Assembly: GCA_002748425.1 (NCBI GenBank)
Contig: PDSJ01000018.1
Span: forward strand, 62,001 to 126,000
Direction of reading: 5' to 3'
Origin: a candidate division KSB3 bacterium
Lineage (GTDB): Bacteria > Moduliflexota > Moduliflexia > Moduliflexales > Moduliflexaceae
DNA: 64,000 bases
Below, piece by piece: positions 38,022 through 46,969 of the stretch; within the stretch, counting starts at the first letter, position 1, and the number at the start of each line of letters is the position of its first letter. A model generated the notes under the pieces. That model was not told the DNA's origin. It was given only the letters and a program-made list of their open reading frames with translations, and did not search any database. Made by a program: the position numbers and the translations under genes.

Positions 38022-39161
38022 ATGGAGTCTGCGAAAAGATTTATTCGTGAAATTGAGAGTGTGACTGAATTACTGGAGCAGAAAAAATCGTTGGCGAACA
38101 GCGCATTGCAGGGCCTGGATCTTTCAGAGGTGTCGATCGACTGGAAGTCGATCGACCTGACCAATGTGATCTTTCTCGGCTGTAAGTTTGCGAGTTATGA
38201 CGATGAATGGATCGTCAGAAGCCGTGGTGCCTATGTGTTTCCCCTCTTTGAGGGCTTGCCGTACAATCCCTATCGCTCGAAACTCTACACCTGGCAGGAA
38301 CTCATGCGCGGTTACGATCCGGAAAACGATCAGAGTCTGGATTATCAGATCTACCAGCATGTTGTGCAGCAGGGGCGCGATCATCCGAATATTCGAGAGA
38401 TGCTGGCACAGCGTATTCATGATCATGCCATTGACGATGCCCTGTGGAATTTTTTGGATTTCGATCAGGAGGGCATGAGTCGGAAAAAAGGCGTGGGCTT
38501 TATGGGGGGACACAGTGTCTTGCGGACAGCTCCCTGCTATCGCAGCGTGGCAGAGGCTGCCCGGCTCCTGGCGCGCGAAGGCTATCTGATTATTTCCGGC
38601 GGTGGCCCTGGCATTATGGAAGCTGCCAATCTGGGCGCCTATATGGCAGGCTATAGCTCGGCACAGCTCGAAGACGCGATCTCTCATCTCTGCCAGGCCC
38701 CCTCCTCTGATGATCCCAGACACGCCCTGCAATCACAGGCTGTGCTGCATCACTATCCTCACGGCCATGAGAACCTGGCGATCCCAACCTGGTTTTACGG
38801 TCATGAACCCAGCAATCTCTTTGCCAGCCATATTGCAAAATATTTTTCCAATAGTATTCGTGAGGACGGTTTGTTGGCGATCAGTCTGTTCGGTGTGGTC
38901 TTTGCCCCAGGAAGCGCGGGCACGACACAAGAAATTTTTATGGATGCCACTCAGAATCATTATGGCAGTTTCGGCTATTACACCCCAATGATTTTTTTGG
39001 GAAAACAGCGTTATCTCAAGGAGACCTTCTTGTTCCCGCTGGTGCAGCAGCTTGCCTGGGGACGGAAGTATTCCGAATTGCTGTGTGTGACGGACTCAGC
39101 TGAAGAGGTCTTGAGCTTTATCACAGAGCATCCGCCTGTCAAAGTCCCGGTAGACGGGTAG
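38022..39161 (+). CDS. LOG/lysine-decarboxylase-like Rossmann protein
   Basis: 379 residues; the C-terminal two thirds have the LOG fold signatures: GGHSVLRTAPCYRSVAEAA, the glycine loop ISGGGPGIMEAANLGAYMAG and FAPGSAGTTQEIFMDA in place of the usual PGGxGTxxE. LOG proteins hydrolyse nucleotide monophosphates (cytokinin activation) but bacterial paralogues also act as nucleotide hydrolases. The N-terminal ~90 residues include a short pentapeptide-like stretch (LDLSEVSIDWKSIDLTNVIFLGCKF). GGAGG precedes the start. Longer than typical LOG (about 190), so exact role unknown. Confidence 0.82.
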   Translation: MESAKRFIREIESVTELLEQKKSLANSALQGLDLSEVSIDWKSIDLTNVIFLGCKFASYDDEWIVRSRGAYVFPLFEGLPYNPYRSKLYTWQELMRGYDPENDQSLDYQIYQHVVQQGRDHPNIREMLAQRIHDHAIDDALWNFLDFDQEGMSRKKGVGFMGGHSVLRTAPCYRSVAEAARLLAREGYLIISGGGPGIMEAANLGAYMAGYSSAQLEDAISHLCQAPSSDDPRHALQSQAVLHHYPHGHENLAIPTWFYGHEPSNLFASHIAKYFSNSIREDGLLAISLFGVVFAPGSAGTTQEIFMDATQNHYGSFGYYTPMIFLGKQRYLKETFLFPLVQQLAWGRKYSELLCVTDSAEEVLSFITEHPPVKVPVDG

Positions 39162-39198
39162 GGAGCGCTGGAATACTCCTGCTCTGTCAGACATTTTC

Positions 39199-39227
39199 TT
39201 GACATTCCGGGGCAAAATTGTTATGAT
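39199..39227 (+). promoter_or_regulatory. Strong promoter of the YkuD gene
   Basis: TTGACA (39199-39204), a 17-base spacer and TATGAT (39222-39227): near-perfect housekeeping consensus. Transcription would begin about 67 bases before the ATG at 39302. Confidence 0.85.
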
Positions 39228-39301
39228 CACCAGGAATCGAGTCTGGGCAGAAGCGCTTTGCCCCTGTTAGCGAACACCCTGATTAGAAAGCAGTACCTTA
39301 T

Positions 39302-40192
39302 ATGAAACAGAGCTTTTTGACGATACTTTTGGCTGTGAGTGCCTGCCTGTGCGGAAACATACGTGTCTATGCGAACGTTGGCGGACATATTCTTCAGCAG
39401 CAGGTCTATCTGAACGTTCCTTCCTATCGTTTAAGCCTGTATACGCAATATACGGATAAGCGCTGGGAGCAGATGACAATTCCGGTGGCTGTCGGCGCCG
39501 GCAGAACTCGGAAGAGCCAGACGCCAACCGGAACAGGCGAACTGTATGCGAAGGCAAGCGGGGTGACCTTTCAGTATGGGCCCCAGAATCCTCCAGACTT
39601 AGTCGGCAAAACCATCACGCATTCCAATACCTTTGATAAGCAGACCTTGAAGCCAGCTCGTATTAAAATGCCTGACGACATGAAGTCTGTTTTTATGCAG
39701 CTGACCAGTGATATTGATGCGCGCTTTTACAAACGTTATGTTCTGCATGAAACGACTGACTGGTATACGGTAGGCACCCCGGCATCAAATGGCTGTATAC
39801 GGATCGATCGAGAAGACATGCAGCGTTTTTACAGCGCGATCGCGCCTTCAGTCTCAAGTGGTACGTTTGACACTGCCGTGCCGATTACGATTGACTATGA
39901 TGTGGCTGAATATGATCAAGAGCAGCGCATGGTCGTGCTGCATGCCGATATTTACAGTCGACATATCGATTATGTGCAGGCAATTCTCTCAGATTTGCAA
40001 CGAGCCGGTCTTGATACGCGCCTTATGAATATGCCTGCCCTGATCGGTGTTGTCCGGCAGGCCGAAGAACAATTCAGCTACGCAATGCGCACGATCGGCA
40101 ACCGACTGAAAAAAGCTCCTTTTGATCGCTTTATTTCCGATCTCGAAAAGCAACAGCTGCACTTTACGTTTTTTTTAACGTTTAGTTATTAG
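39302..40192 (+). CDS. L,D-transpeptidase (YkuD domain)
   Basis: Secreted cell-wall cross-linking enzyme. A signal peptide (MKQSFLTILLAVSACLCGN) is followed by the YkuD domain from about residue 35 to 190. Typical early blocks are VAVGAGRTRKSQTPTGTGEL. The catalytic region is HETTDWYTVGTPASNGCIRI, where the cysteine nucleophile sits in SNGCIR rather than the usual SHGCIR. The histidine 15 residues before is present. A helical C-terminal tail of about 85 residues follows. EcfT is encoded 18 bases downstream and may share its transcript. Confidence 0.88.
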   Translation: MKQSFLTILLAVSACLCGNIRVYANVGGHILQQQVYLNVPSYRLSLYTQYTDKRWEQMTIPVAVGAGRTRKSQTPTGTGELYAKASGVTFQYGPQNPPDLVGKTITHSNTFDKQTLKPARIKMPDDMKSVFMQLTSDIDARFYKRYVLHETTDWYTVGTPASNGCIRIDREDMQRFYSAIAPSVSSGTFDTAVPITIDYDVAEYDQEQRMVVLHADIYSRHIDYVQAILSDLQRAGLDTRLMNMPALIGVVRQAEEQFSYAMRTIGNRLKKAPFDRFISDLEKQQLHFTFFLTFSY

Positions 40193-40210
40193 ACAGGCAG
40201 GGAGGCACTG

Positions 40211-40915
40211 GTGATCTGTACCCTTGATCCGCGCACAAAGCTTCTGGCAAGCGCTATGCTCGTCGGCGCAAGCTTTTGCGTGCAAAGTCCCAAAGCCCTC
40301 TCAGTCCTGGGCGCGGCCTTCCTGATACTTGCATACTCTTGCCGAATGTCCTTCAAATTGTACGGGCAAAGGCTGTTGATGATCGTCTGGTTGCTGGCGG
40401 CAACCTTTTTGACCCACGTGTGGGGGCATGCTGCTGATGTTTTGGGTGGAGGCATTGCTGTCGCCAGGATCGGAATCGTGCTGGGCTGGGTGACACTGCT
40501 CGGCAGTTCATCGACAGCGCTGGAGCTTGTGAATGGGCTTGAGCGTCTGTGTCTGCCGTTGCGCCGTTTGGGAGTACCGGTACGTCAGCTCTCACTGGTG
40601 GCGATGTTGAGCATGCGTTTCCTGCCCGTGCTTGTTGAGGAAGGGCGCGCCCTCTACCAGGCAGGGCTTGCTCGAGGTCTTGAGTGGAATCACGGGTCCT
40701 TGAGCACCCGTCTTCAGCAGATCGCGATCTTTCTGCTTCCACTGTTCAGTCATCTCCTCCGACGTGTGGACCGGTTAACCCTGGCTATGGAGAACCGGGC
40801 GTTTCAGCCTGGCAGGGAACGGACCTCACTGTCGATACAGACGCTGGGAGTTTGGGACTATGCTGTGCTGGCCGGCTGTGCGCCGCTGCTCCTCGCCGCT
40901 TGTATGTGGCGATGA
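40211..40915 (+). CDS. Energy-coupling factor transporter T component (EcfT/CbiQ family)
   Basis: Membrane subunit that couples ECF ATPases to vitamin- or metal-binding S components. Five to six TM helices cover residues 10-125 and 205-230. The cytoplasmic coupling helices contain ALYQAGLARGLEW (the first Ala-Arg-Gly motif) and LAMENRAFQPG (the second). GTG 40211 with GGAGG five bases upstream is the start. No EcfA ATPase or S component is nearby, so it must pair with partners encoded elsewhere. The 234 residues are slightly short of the usual 260. Confidence 0.82.
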   Translation: MICTLDPRTKLLASAMLVGASFCVQSPKALSVLGAAFLILAYSCRMSFKLYGQRLLMIVWLLAATFLTHVWGHAADVLGGGIAVARIGIVLGWVTLLGSSSTALELVNGLERLCLPLRRLGVPVRQLSLVAMLSMRFLPVLVEEGRALYQAGLARGLEWNHGSLSTRLQQIAIFLLPLFSHLLRRVDRLTLAMENRAFQPGRERTSLSIQTLGVWDYAVLAGCAPLLLAACMWR

Positions 40916-40961
40916 AGGAGTTCGGCAGGCAGATACCCCTGGAGGCCCATCAAGTTCCCGC

Positions 40962-41561
40962 TTAAGTGATGCCAACGCTCCGTCTATACTGCAATTGCTG
41001 TAGTGCAACGATCGTTTTTGCGTCCAGAATTTCACCACCTTGAATCATCTCGAGCGCTTTTTGTCGGGAAAGCCGGAGCAATTGAATATCTTCATGTTCG
41101 GATTCAAGACCGCCCCCTTTTCCACAGCGTTCCGCCTGATGCAGATAGGCAAGGAAGATGTGGATTCGTTCGGTCGAAGCCCCGGGGCTGAGATAACAGC
41201 GACAGAGAAACTCTAATTCCGAGACCTGATAGCCGATTTCCTCCAGCAGCTCGCTATGCGCGACTGCAACAGCGCTGCGGCCCTGATCGAGAATTCCGGC
41301 GACAATCTCGATCAGCCGGCCCGATTCTCCGCGCATATATGCTGGATAGCGGAATTGTCTGGTGAGGAAAACGCGATCCTGCCCGGCATCGTAGAGTAAG
41401 ACCGCTGCCGAGTCTCCTCGTTCGAACACGACTCGCGTCATTTCGGCACTCATCTCGCCGCTGAATCGTTCATGGGAGAAGCGCACTTCAAAGAGCGTGA
41501 ACAGATTTTTGTAGTTGTAGGTCTCCTGAATGCTGTGAGTGTTGACCTTCATGGAGTTCAT
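40962..41561 (-). CDS. Nudix hydrolase with a degenerate Nudix box
   Basis: 199 residues resembling ADP-ribose pyrophosphatase/NudK: an N-terminal beta domain with VLLYDAGQDRVFLTRQFRYPA, then the Nudix region. The box begins at Gly89 but has Arg95 where the first conserved Glu is expected and Ser103 in place of the Arg. The metal-ligand Glu104, Glu107 and Glu108 of the RExxEE core remain. Activity is therefore possible but not certain. The ATG overlaps the stop of the dihydropyrimidinase gene by four bases (ATGA), so the two are co-translated. Confidence 0.85.
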   Translation of the reverse strand: MNSMKVNTHSIQETYNYKNLFTLFEVRFSHERFSGEMSAEMTRVVFERGDSAAVLLYDAGQDRVFLTRQFRYPAYMRGESGRLIEIVAGILDQGRSAVAVAHSELLEEIGYQVSELEFLCRCYLSPGASTERIHIFLAYLHQAERCGKGGGLESEHEDIQLLRLSRQKALEMIQGGEILDAKTIVALQQLQYRRSVGIT

Positions 41562-42937
41562 AGAGCGGGCACACGCAGGATGAAGCGTCCGCCTCCTTCA
41601 TCTCCGATAAAGCTTCCATGCTCGACAATGACCTTTCCACGCAGCGTCACGAGTTCCGGAATTCCTCTCACGCGCATGCCCTCATAGAGTGAATAATCAA
41701 CGGCACTATGATGAGTTGCCGCGGAAATGAGACGATCCTTGCTCGGATCGACGATCAGAAGATCAGCATCGCTTCCCGGAGCGATCGTGCCTTTTTTCGG
41801 ATAAAGTCCAAAGAGCTTGGCCGGAGCGGTGGAGACCAGATCGACAAAATGATTGGGACTGATACGTCCGGAACAGACCCCGCCGGTGTACATCAGGCTC
41901 AGGCGAGTTTCAATGCCAGGTGCGCCATTCGGAATTTTCGTAAAATCATCACGCCCGCGATCTTTGTGACCGTGAAAGTAGAACGGACAATGGTCCGTGC
42001 CGATAGTCTGAAAGCTCCGGTTTTGAATGCCCCGCCAGAGCGCTTTCTGGTGAAATGCTTCCCGCAGCGGAGGCGACATAACGTATTTTGCGCCTTCAAA
42101 ATCAGCTGAATCGTAATTGTCAGCGCTGAGAAATAAGTACTGAGGACAGGTTTCAGCATAAATCGGCAGCCCTTTGCTGCGTCCCTCCACAATGCGCAAT
42201 AACGCATCTTCGCAGGATACATGCACGATATAGATCTGAGCGTCGGCAAGTTCCGCCAGCGTGACCAGACGCTGGACAGCTTCGCCTTCACCGGCCGGAG
42301 GTCTGGTTAAGGCATGGTATCTGGGGCTGATCTTGCCGGCGGCAAGCGCTTCCCGGCGTAAAACTTCGATCACATGTCCGTTTTCTGCATGGGCGCATAC
42401 CAGGGAGCCAAGTTCTTCACTGCGTTTCAGAATTTGGAAGATGGCCGCGTCGTCGATCATCATGCGCCCAGGATACGCCGTGAAAACTTTAAAGCTGGTC
42501 ACACCCTGTTCCACCATACGCTCCATGTCTGCCAGGGTTCGCCCGGTAAATTCCGACAGGGTCATGTGAAAGCCGTAATCGATTACGGCCTGACCGGCGG
42601 CTTTGTTATGCCAGGTCTCCAGACCTGCTTCCATGCTTTCACCGTGCTGGTGAGCAGCATAATCGATGATGGTGGTCGTTCCGCCGCAAGCTGCGGCAAT
42701 GGTGCCGCTTCTGAAATTATCGACTGACGCGATGTCGCCCAGGGGCATATCAAGATGAGTATGAACGTCAATCCCGCCCGGCAGAAGCAACTTGCCCGAT
42801 GCGTCGATTTCACGATCTGCCTCACACAGAAGATCTTTCCCGATAGTCCTGATCTGCTCGTCCTGAATGAACACATCAGCTTCAAACGACTGGGCGGCCG
42901 TGACGATCGTTCCATGACGGATGAGAAGGGTACTCAC
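41558..42937 (-). CDS. Dihydropyrimidinase/hydantoinase
   Basis: Cyclic-amidohydrolase that opens dihydropyrimidines or hydantoins. The HxH zinc motif is in GIDVHTHLDMP. The carboxylated lysine is in SFKVFTAYPG. Further metal-site histidines are in CAHAENG and IYIVHVSCED, and the catalytic Asp is in IGTDHCPF. The 459 residues are normal. It lies between nusB and the Nudix gene; a nucleotide-catabolic role with the Nudix protein is inference. Allantoinase or dihydroorotase are less likely from the SFKVFTAYPG and IGTDHCPF combination. Confidence 0.9.
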   Translation of the reverse strand: MSTLLIRHGTIVTAAQSFEADVFIQDEQIRTIGKDLLCEADREIDASGKLLLPGGIDVHTHLDMPLGDIASVDNFRSGTIAAACGGTTTIIDYAAHQHGESMEAGLETWHNKAAGQAVIDYGFHMTLSEFTGRTLADMERMVEQGVTSFKVFTAYPGRMMIDDAAIFQILKRSEELGSLVCAHAENGHVIEVLRREALAAGKISPRYHALTRPPAGEGEAVQRLVTLAELADAQIYIVHVSCEDALLRIVEGRSKGLPIYAETCPQYLFLSADNYDSADFEGAKYVMSPPLREAFHQKALWRGIQNRSFQTIGTDHCPFYFHGHKDRGRDDFTKIPNGAPGIETRLSLMYTGGVCSGRISPNHFVDLVSTAPAKLFGLYPKKGTIAPGSDADLLIVDPSKDRLISAATHHSAVDYSLYEGMRVRGIPELVTLRGKVIVEHGSFIGDEGGGRFILRVPAL

Positions 42938-42951
42938 AGGTCTTTCCTCCT

Positions 42952-43383
42952 TTACTGATGGGCTTTCTCCTCTGGAGAAGCTGTCAGACTTTGATGAATA
43001 TTATCCAGAATTCCATTGATAAAAGCACTGGATTTGGCTGTGCCGTACTTTTTGGAAATATCCAGTGCTTCGTTGATACTGACTTTTGGAGGGATGCTTT
43101 CCTCGTACAACAATTCATAGACCGCATATCGCAAGATATTCCGGTCAACAACAGCCATGCGCTCAAGAGACCAGTTTATGGCATTCTCGGCAATAAAAGC
43201 ATCGATTTGCTTCCGGTGGGCAAGCGTTCCGCGTACCAGCTGTTCTGCAAAATTGATAACCGCTTCGGGATAACGCGTTACGCTGCGAAATTCTTCCAGA
43301 GTCGCATCAAGGTCTCGCGGCAGCAAGTCAAGGCCATATAAGAGCTTCAGTGCTAATTCTCTTCCTTGTCTTCTACTGTGCAT
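42952..43383 (-). CDS. nusB: Transcription antitermination factor NusB
   Basis: All-helical RNA-binding protein of rRNA antitermination. The family N-terminus SRRQGRELALKLLYGLDLLPRD and the C-terminal block RNILRYAVYELLYEESIPPKVSINEALDISKKYGTAKSSAFINGIL (RNILR, PxxVxINEAVELAKxYG, FxNGIL) are both clear. The 143 residues match. ATG 43383 is the natural start; the frame extends 11 codons further without support. It is the first gene of a run followed by dihydropyrimidinase. Confidence 0.95.
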   Translation of the reverse strand: MHSRRQGRELALKLLYGLDLLPRDLDATLEEFRSVTRYPEAVINFAEQLVRGTLAHRKQIDAFIAENAINWSLERMAVVDRNILRYAVYELLYEESIPPKVSINEALDISKKYGTAKSSAFINGILDNIHQSLTASPEEKAHQ

Positions 43384-43487
43384 AACTGTGTGTACTCTTA
43401 TTGCCCAGGGCCACACGATGCTGCGTATGTTGCAGAGGGCAATCGTCCGCTGTGTTCATGAACAGAGGGCTTGTGTGTTCAGCAACA

Positions 43488-43516
43488 ATGATGCGAGGCT
43501 TCCGGGCTTGTGTCAA
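43488..43516 (-). promoter_or_regulatory. Promoter of nusB
   Basis: Minus-strand TTGACA (43511-43516), a 17-base spacer, then CATCAT (43488-43493). This gives a leader of about 100 bases. In the remaining gap (43384-43816) there is also a plus-strand TTGACA at 43734-43739, but with no -10 at normal spacing. I see no gene there. Confidence 0.55.
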
Positions 43517-43816
43517 GATTTTTTTGAGCCAGGAGCCACAGTGCAAAGCACGAGAGCCCATGAAGGGACCAGGAACAAAGCGTTCCACTGATGTTCCGGC
43601 CGCAGGACGGGATGCTCTGTCGAGGATGTCCGGCCGTAAGTCTACCGATGCTGAAGGCCGTTGACCCTGAAGCACTGAGAACTTCCAGCGCCCTTTCTGA
43701 GGCTGTGTTGAGAAGAAAAGCTGTGGTTTTCCTTGACAAAGTTCTCCAGCTTCGATTGTGTTATACAATTGCTAACTTATTCAAGAAATGTGACATACTT
43801 TGGAGAGGAGTACATA

Positions 43817-44260
43817 ATGTCTGAGAAGGTATACAGTCCCGGTGATGAGGTCGATTCCTGGTGCACGACCTGTAAGCTGGTGCTCGGGCACCGTGTCGTG
43901 GCCCTTGTCGATGGGAATGTGGATAAAGTCATTTGCAGCACCTGCAATAAAAAGCATAAGTATCGCCCCAACCCGCCAAAGTCGCGTGCGAAAAAGACTG
44001 CGACCGCTAAAGATACCACGCCGAAAAAGCGAGTCACAAGACGGCGTGTCAAGGATCCGGCGCTTATCTGGGAAGAGACGCTGAACGGTCGTGCATTGTC
44101 AGATGCTGCTCCTTATAGTTTTACCGGGAAATTTGAAGAAAATGAGTTGATTGAACACAAGAACTTCGGATGTGGTCTTGTTATGCGTGTGATGGGCGAA
44201 GGCAAAATGGAAGTTCTCTTTAAAGAGGGCACAAAGATTTTGGTTTGCGGCCAGGAATAA
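43817..44260 (+). CDS. Small CxxC protein with a basic central region
   Basis: 147 residues from ATG 43817, with GGAGAGGAG upstream. The N-terminal ~50 residues carry two cysteine pairs, CTTC and CSTC (YSPGDEVDSWCTTCKLVL and DKVICSTCNKKHKYR), spaced like a zinc-binding hairpin. A Lys/Arg-rich linker (about 55-85) follows, then a C-terminal ~50 residues (SFTGKFEENELIEHKNFGCG, VMGEGKMEVLFKEG) that match the CarD/KOW-like pattern of some small DNA- or RNA-polymerase-associated proteins. Function unknown, but a nucleic-acid-binding role is plausible. Confidence 0.7.
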   Translation: MSEKVYSPGDEVDSWCTTCKLVLGHRVVALVDGNVDKVICSTCNKKHKYRPNPPKSRAKKTATAKDTTPKKRVTRRRVKDPALIWEETLNGRALSDAAPYSFTGKFEENELIEHKNFGCGLVMRVMGEGKMEVLFKEGTKILVCGQE

Positions 44261-44285
44261 AGCGCTGTTGGGACCAATCGAAGGT

Positions 44286-44319
44286 CACCCGGCAGGCGCT
44301 TTCAAACGCCGGTCGGGTG
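44286..44319 (+). terminator. Hairpin after the CxxC gene
   Basis: CACCCG (44286-44291) pairs with CGGGTG (44314-44319), and an inner GGCG/CGCC stem closes the loop. No T-run follows, so termination is only likely. Confidence 0.5.
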
Positions 44320-44398
44320 TGTTCAGGCAAGAGTCGCCTGCTTCTTGCTCCGGGCGAAAGAATGAAGATGATTGTTACGCTGAAAGAGGAGGACGTAC

Positions 44399-45139
44399 AT
44401 GAAGGAAATAAGAAAAATAATATCTTTTGTGCTGATCATTTTTTTCTCCCCATATCTTGTTCTGGCAGAAGAACAAAGAACACCAAGGCTCATTACAGTG
44501 ACAGGAGAGGCAGATGTCAGAGTGGTTCCAAATGAAGTGATACTTCTGCTCGGCATAGAAACATGGGACATTCAGTTAAAAGCTGCAAAGTCTGAAAATG
44601 ATCAACGAATTCAGAAGATTTTTGACTTAGCAAAAAAATACAAAATAGAAGAGAAATATATTCAAACAGACTATATAACTCTTGAGCCGAGGTATGAGGA
44701 TCAATATGAACACAGAAAATTTATTGGTTTTTTTGTCAAACAATCAATAGCTATCACGATAAAGGATCTCTCGAAATTTGAACATCTCTTAAGCGACTCC
44801 CTTGAAGCTGGCGTAAATTATGTACATGGGGTTCATTTTCAAACGACAGAACTTAGAAAATTCAGAGATCAGGCACGCTCTCTTGCAATAAAAGCTGCTC
44901 AGGAAAAAGCACAACATTTAGCGAAGGGCCTGGGCCAGAAAATTGGCAAACCATATAATATTCAGGAAAGTACATCTGACTGGTGGTCTCTGTATAGTTC
45001 TCATTGGGCTGGCAGTAACTTTACGGCACAAAATGTTATTCAAAATATGTCCGGAACGACAGCATCCAGCGAAAATATCGCGTTAGGACAAATCAAAGTG
45101 AATGCAAAAGTCCTTGTAAGCTTTGAACTTGAGCAATAG
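44399..45139 (+). CDS. SIMPL domain (DUF541) periplasmic protein
   Basis: 246 residues with a signal peptide (MKEIRKIISFVLIIFFSPYLVLA) and the SIMPL domain: RLITVTGEADVRVVPNEVIL, the helical ENDQRIQKIFDLAKKYKI, IQTDYITLEPRY, and the C-terminal AQEKAQHLAKGLGQKIGKPY and VLVSFEL. SIMPL proteins are periplasmic, with links to oxidative stress protection in E. coli YggE. The base composition is clearly more AT-rich than the neighbours. A leader of about 138 bases separates it from the CxxC gene. AGAGGAGG lies upstream of the start. Confidence 0.88.
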   Translation: MKEIRKIISFVLIIFFSPYLVLAEEQRTPRLITVTGEADVRVVPNEVILLLGIETWDIQLKAAKSENDQRIQKIFDLAKKYKIEEKYIQTDYITLEPRYEDQYEHRKFIGFFVKQSIAITIKDLSKFEHLLSDSLEAGVNYVHGVHFQTTELRKFRDQARSLAIKAAQEKAQHLAKGLGQKIGKPYNIQESTSDWWSLYSSHWAGSNFTAQNVIQNMSGTTASSENIALGQIKVNAKVLVSFELEQ

Positions 45140-45158
45140 ATAAGGCTTAACATGTCGC

Positions 45159-45194
45159 TTCACCGGACGCCGTAAACAGCGCGGCGCCGGTGAA
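45159..45194 (+). terminator. Terminator-like hairpin after the SIMPL gene
   Basis: TTCACCGG (45159-45166) pairs with CCGGTGAA (45187-45194), with an inner CGCCG/CGGCG stem. It starts about 20 bases after the stop codon. No T-run. Confidence 0.55.
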
Positions 45195-45698
45195 TTGGTG
45201 CTATGCAGTCAAAGGCCCCATGTCATAACATCGTTCATCAGACCTTCTCAACAAGAGGGCGTTGAAGACCTGTTTGAAAAAAAACAGAAAAAGCTCAGTC
45301 TCATCCCCGAAAAACACCCTGTCGTACAGGGCAGGCAATCGTATCGCAGAGCAGGAGAGCTCCCCAGAAAGACTTCCAGGAAGAAGATATTCCTTTATAC
45401 GTTGCGGCTGTTAAAACGCATCCCAGTTGTTCTGCGATGAGAGACCGAATCCACACAGAAGTTCATACTCCTGAAAGTGTCCCTGCCTCCACAGAGAACG
45501 AGCCTCTGTGGAAAATGCACTTTTTCATTGACAATTTTTTCACGATTCGTAGGATTATGTGAGGGCTTTTATGTTTTTGAAGCCCTGTGATGAGCGTTTC
45601 CGAATGACAATTTTCAGAGGCATACGGCTCCATCGGCTGAGCATGGTATGAGCATGGAGCTTTGATGCGGAACAGCGTAAAGACGTGAGGAGAGTTTC
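45195..45698. other. Gene-free gap with hairpin and promoter ahead of the phosphofructokinase genes
   Basis: No convincing gene; one 81-codon frame (45195-45440) lacks a ribosome site and any recognisable features. A perfect 8-bp hairpin, CCACAGAG/CTCTGTGG (45489-45496/45504-45511), is followed by TTGACA (45528-45533) and TAGGAT (45550-45555) at 16-base spacing. That is a good promoter for the PFK genes, with a leader of about 140 bases. Confidence 0.6.
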
Positions 45699-46964
45699 AT
45701 GACGGCAGAGAAAAAAACCTTAGCGATTATGTGCGGTGGCGGGCCGGCTCCTGGATTGAACGGAGTCATCAGCGCTGCAACGATTGAAGCAATTAACCGG
45801 GGTCTGCGGGTGATCGGTATTTATGATGGTTTTCAGTGGCTGGCCCAGGGCGACAGCAGTCATGTGGAAGAACTGACGATTCAAGGCGTATCACGCATCC
45901 ACTTTCAGGGAGGATCGGTCTTGCGCACTTCGCGCGAAAATCCCACAAAAGATCCGCAAAAAATGCAGAATGTGGTCAAGGTGCTGCTTGAAATGGGAGT
46001 TGATTACCTGATCACGATCGGTGGTGATGATACGGCGCTTTCTTCGCGGGAAGTGGAAAAAGCCGCCAACGGCAAAATCAAGGTCGCCCATGTGCCGAAA
46101 ACGATCGATAATGATTTGCCCTTGCCGAGCTATGCCTATACCTTTGGCTATCAGACGGCCCGCCATCTTGGCGCTGAATTGATTGCAAATCTGATGGAAG
46201 ACGCTGAAACTGCGAACCGCTGGTATTTTGTTGTGGCCATGGGACGCCATGCCGGCCACCTGGCGCTGGGAATCGGGAAAGCCGCTGCCGCGACATTGAC
46301 AATCGTGCGCGAAGAATTCGAAGCAGAAGGCAAGAGGACGATTCGCCTCAAAGAGGTCTCTGATATTATTCTCGGTTCGATTATTAAACGGATTGTTATG
46401 GGGCGGAACAATGGTGTTGTGGTGATCGCTGAAGGCGTGGCGGAAATTATCGCTGAAGAGGATCTGGCAGATCTTGCCACTGCCGAACGAGATTCTTTCG
46501 GCCATATCCGTCTGGCGGAAGTCGATTTTGGCGATGTCTTAAAGAAAAATATTCAGGCGCGTCTGAAAGACCTTGGAGTGAAAATGACGGTGATCTCGAA
46601 GAATCTGGGTTACGAACTGCGTTGTGCGCCGCCTATTCCTTTTGATGCCGAGTATACCCGCGAACTTGGCTATGGTGCTGTGCGTTTCCTGCTGAAAGGC
46701 GGAACCGGCGCGATCGTCACGATCCAGGCCGGTGAGTTTGTGCCGATGTATTTTGCCGATGTGCTCGATCCTGCAACCAACAAAACGAAAGTGCGGATGC
46801 TGGATGTCAAGTCGAACTCCTACGAAGTGGCGCATCGCTATATGATTCGTCTGATGAAAGAGGATTTCGACGATCCGGAGAAGCTGAAAGAGCTGGCTGC
46901 CGTTACGGATATGACGCCGGAAGCCTTTAAGGAGGCCTTCGAATATACGGCCTGGGAATTCTAG
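45699..46964 (+). CDS. pfp: 6-phosphofructokinase, PPi-dependent type
   Basis: Phosphorylates fructose-6-phosphate. The loop that decides the donor reads GGDDT at residues 108-112, with Asp111 where ATP enzymes have Gly, and PKTIDNDL carries Lys where ATP enzymes have Gly. Both features mark pyrophosphate-dependent PFK. GGPAPGLNGVISAA and AMGRHAGHLALG are also typical. The 421 residues are in the range of bacterial PPi-PFK. It has GAGGAG before the ATG and is followed by a second PFK 59 bases downstream. Confidence 0.92.
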   Translation: MTAEKKTLAIMCGGGPAPGLNGVISAATIEAINRGLRVIGIYDGFQWLAQGDSSHVEELTIQGVSRIHFQGGSVLRTSRENPTKDPQKMQNVVKVLLEMGVDYLITIGGDDTALSSREVEKAANGKIKVAHVPKTIDNDLPLPSYAYTFGYQTARHLGAELIANLMEDAETANRWYFVVAMGRHAGHLALGIGKAAAATLTIVREEFEAEGKRTIRLKEVSDIILGSIIKRIVMGRNNGVVVIAEGVAEIIAEEDLADLATAERDSFGHIRLAEVDFGDVLKKNIQARLKDLGVKMTVISKNLGYELRCAPPIPFDAEYTRELGYGAVRFLLKGGTGAIVTIQAGEFVPMYFADVLDPATNKTKVRMLDVKSNSYEVAHRYMIRLMKEDFDDPEKLKELAAVTDMTPEAFKEAFEYTAWEF

Positions 46965-46969
46965 GCGGT

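Noticed and set aside
45195..45440. An 81-codon frame after the SIMPL gene
   Set aside because: TTG start, no ribosome site, basic residues without pattern.
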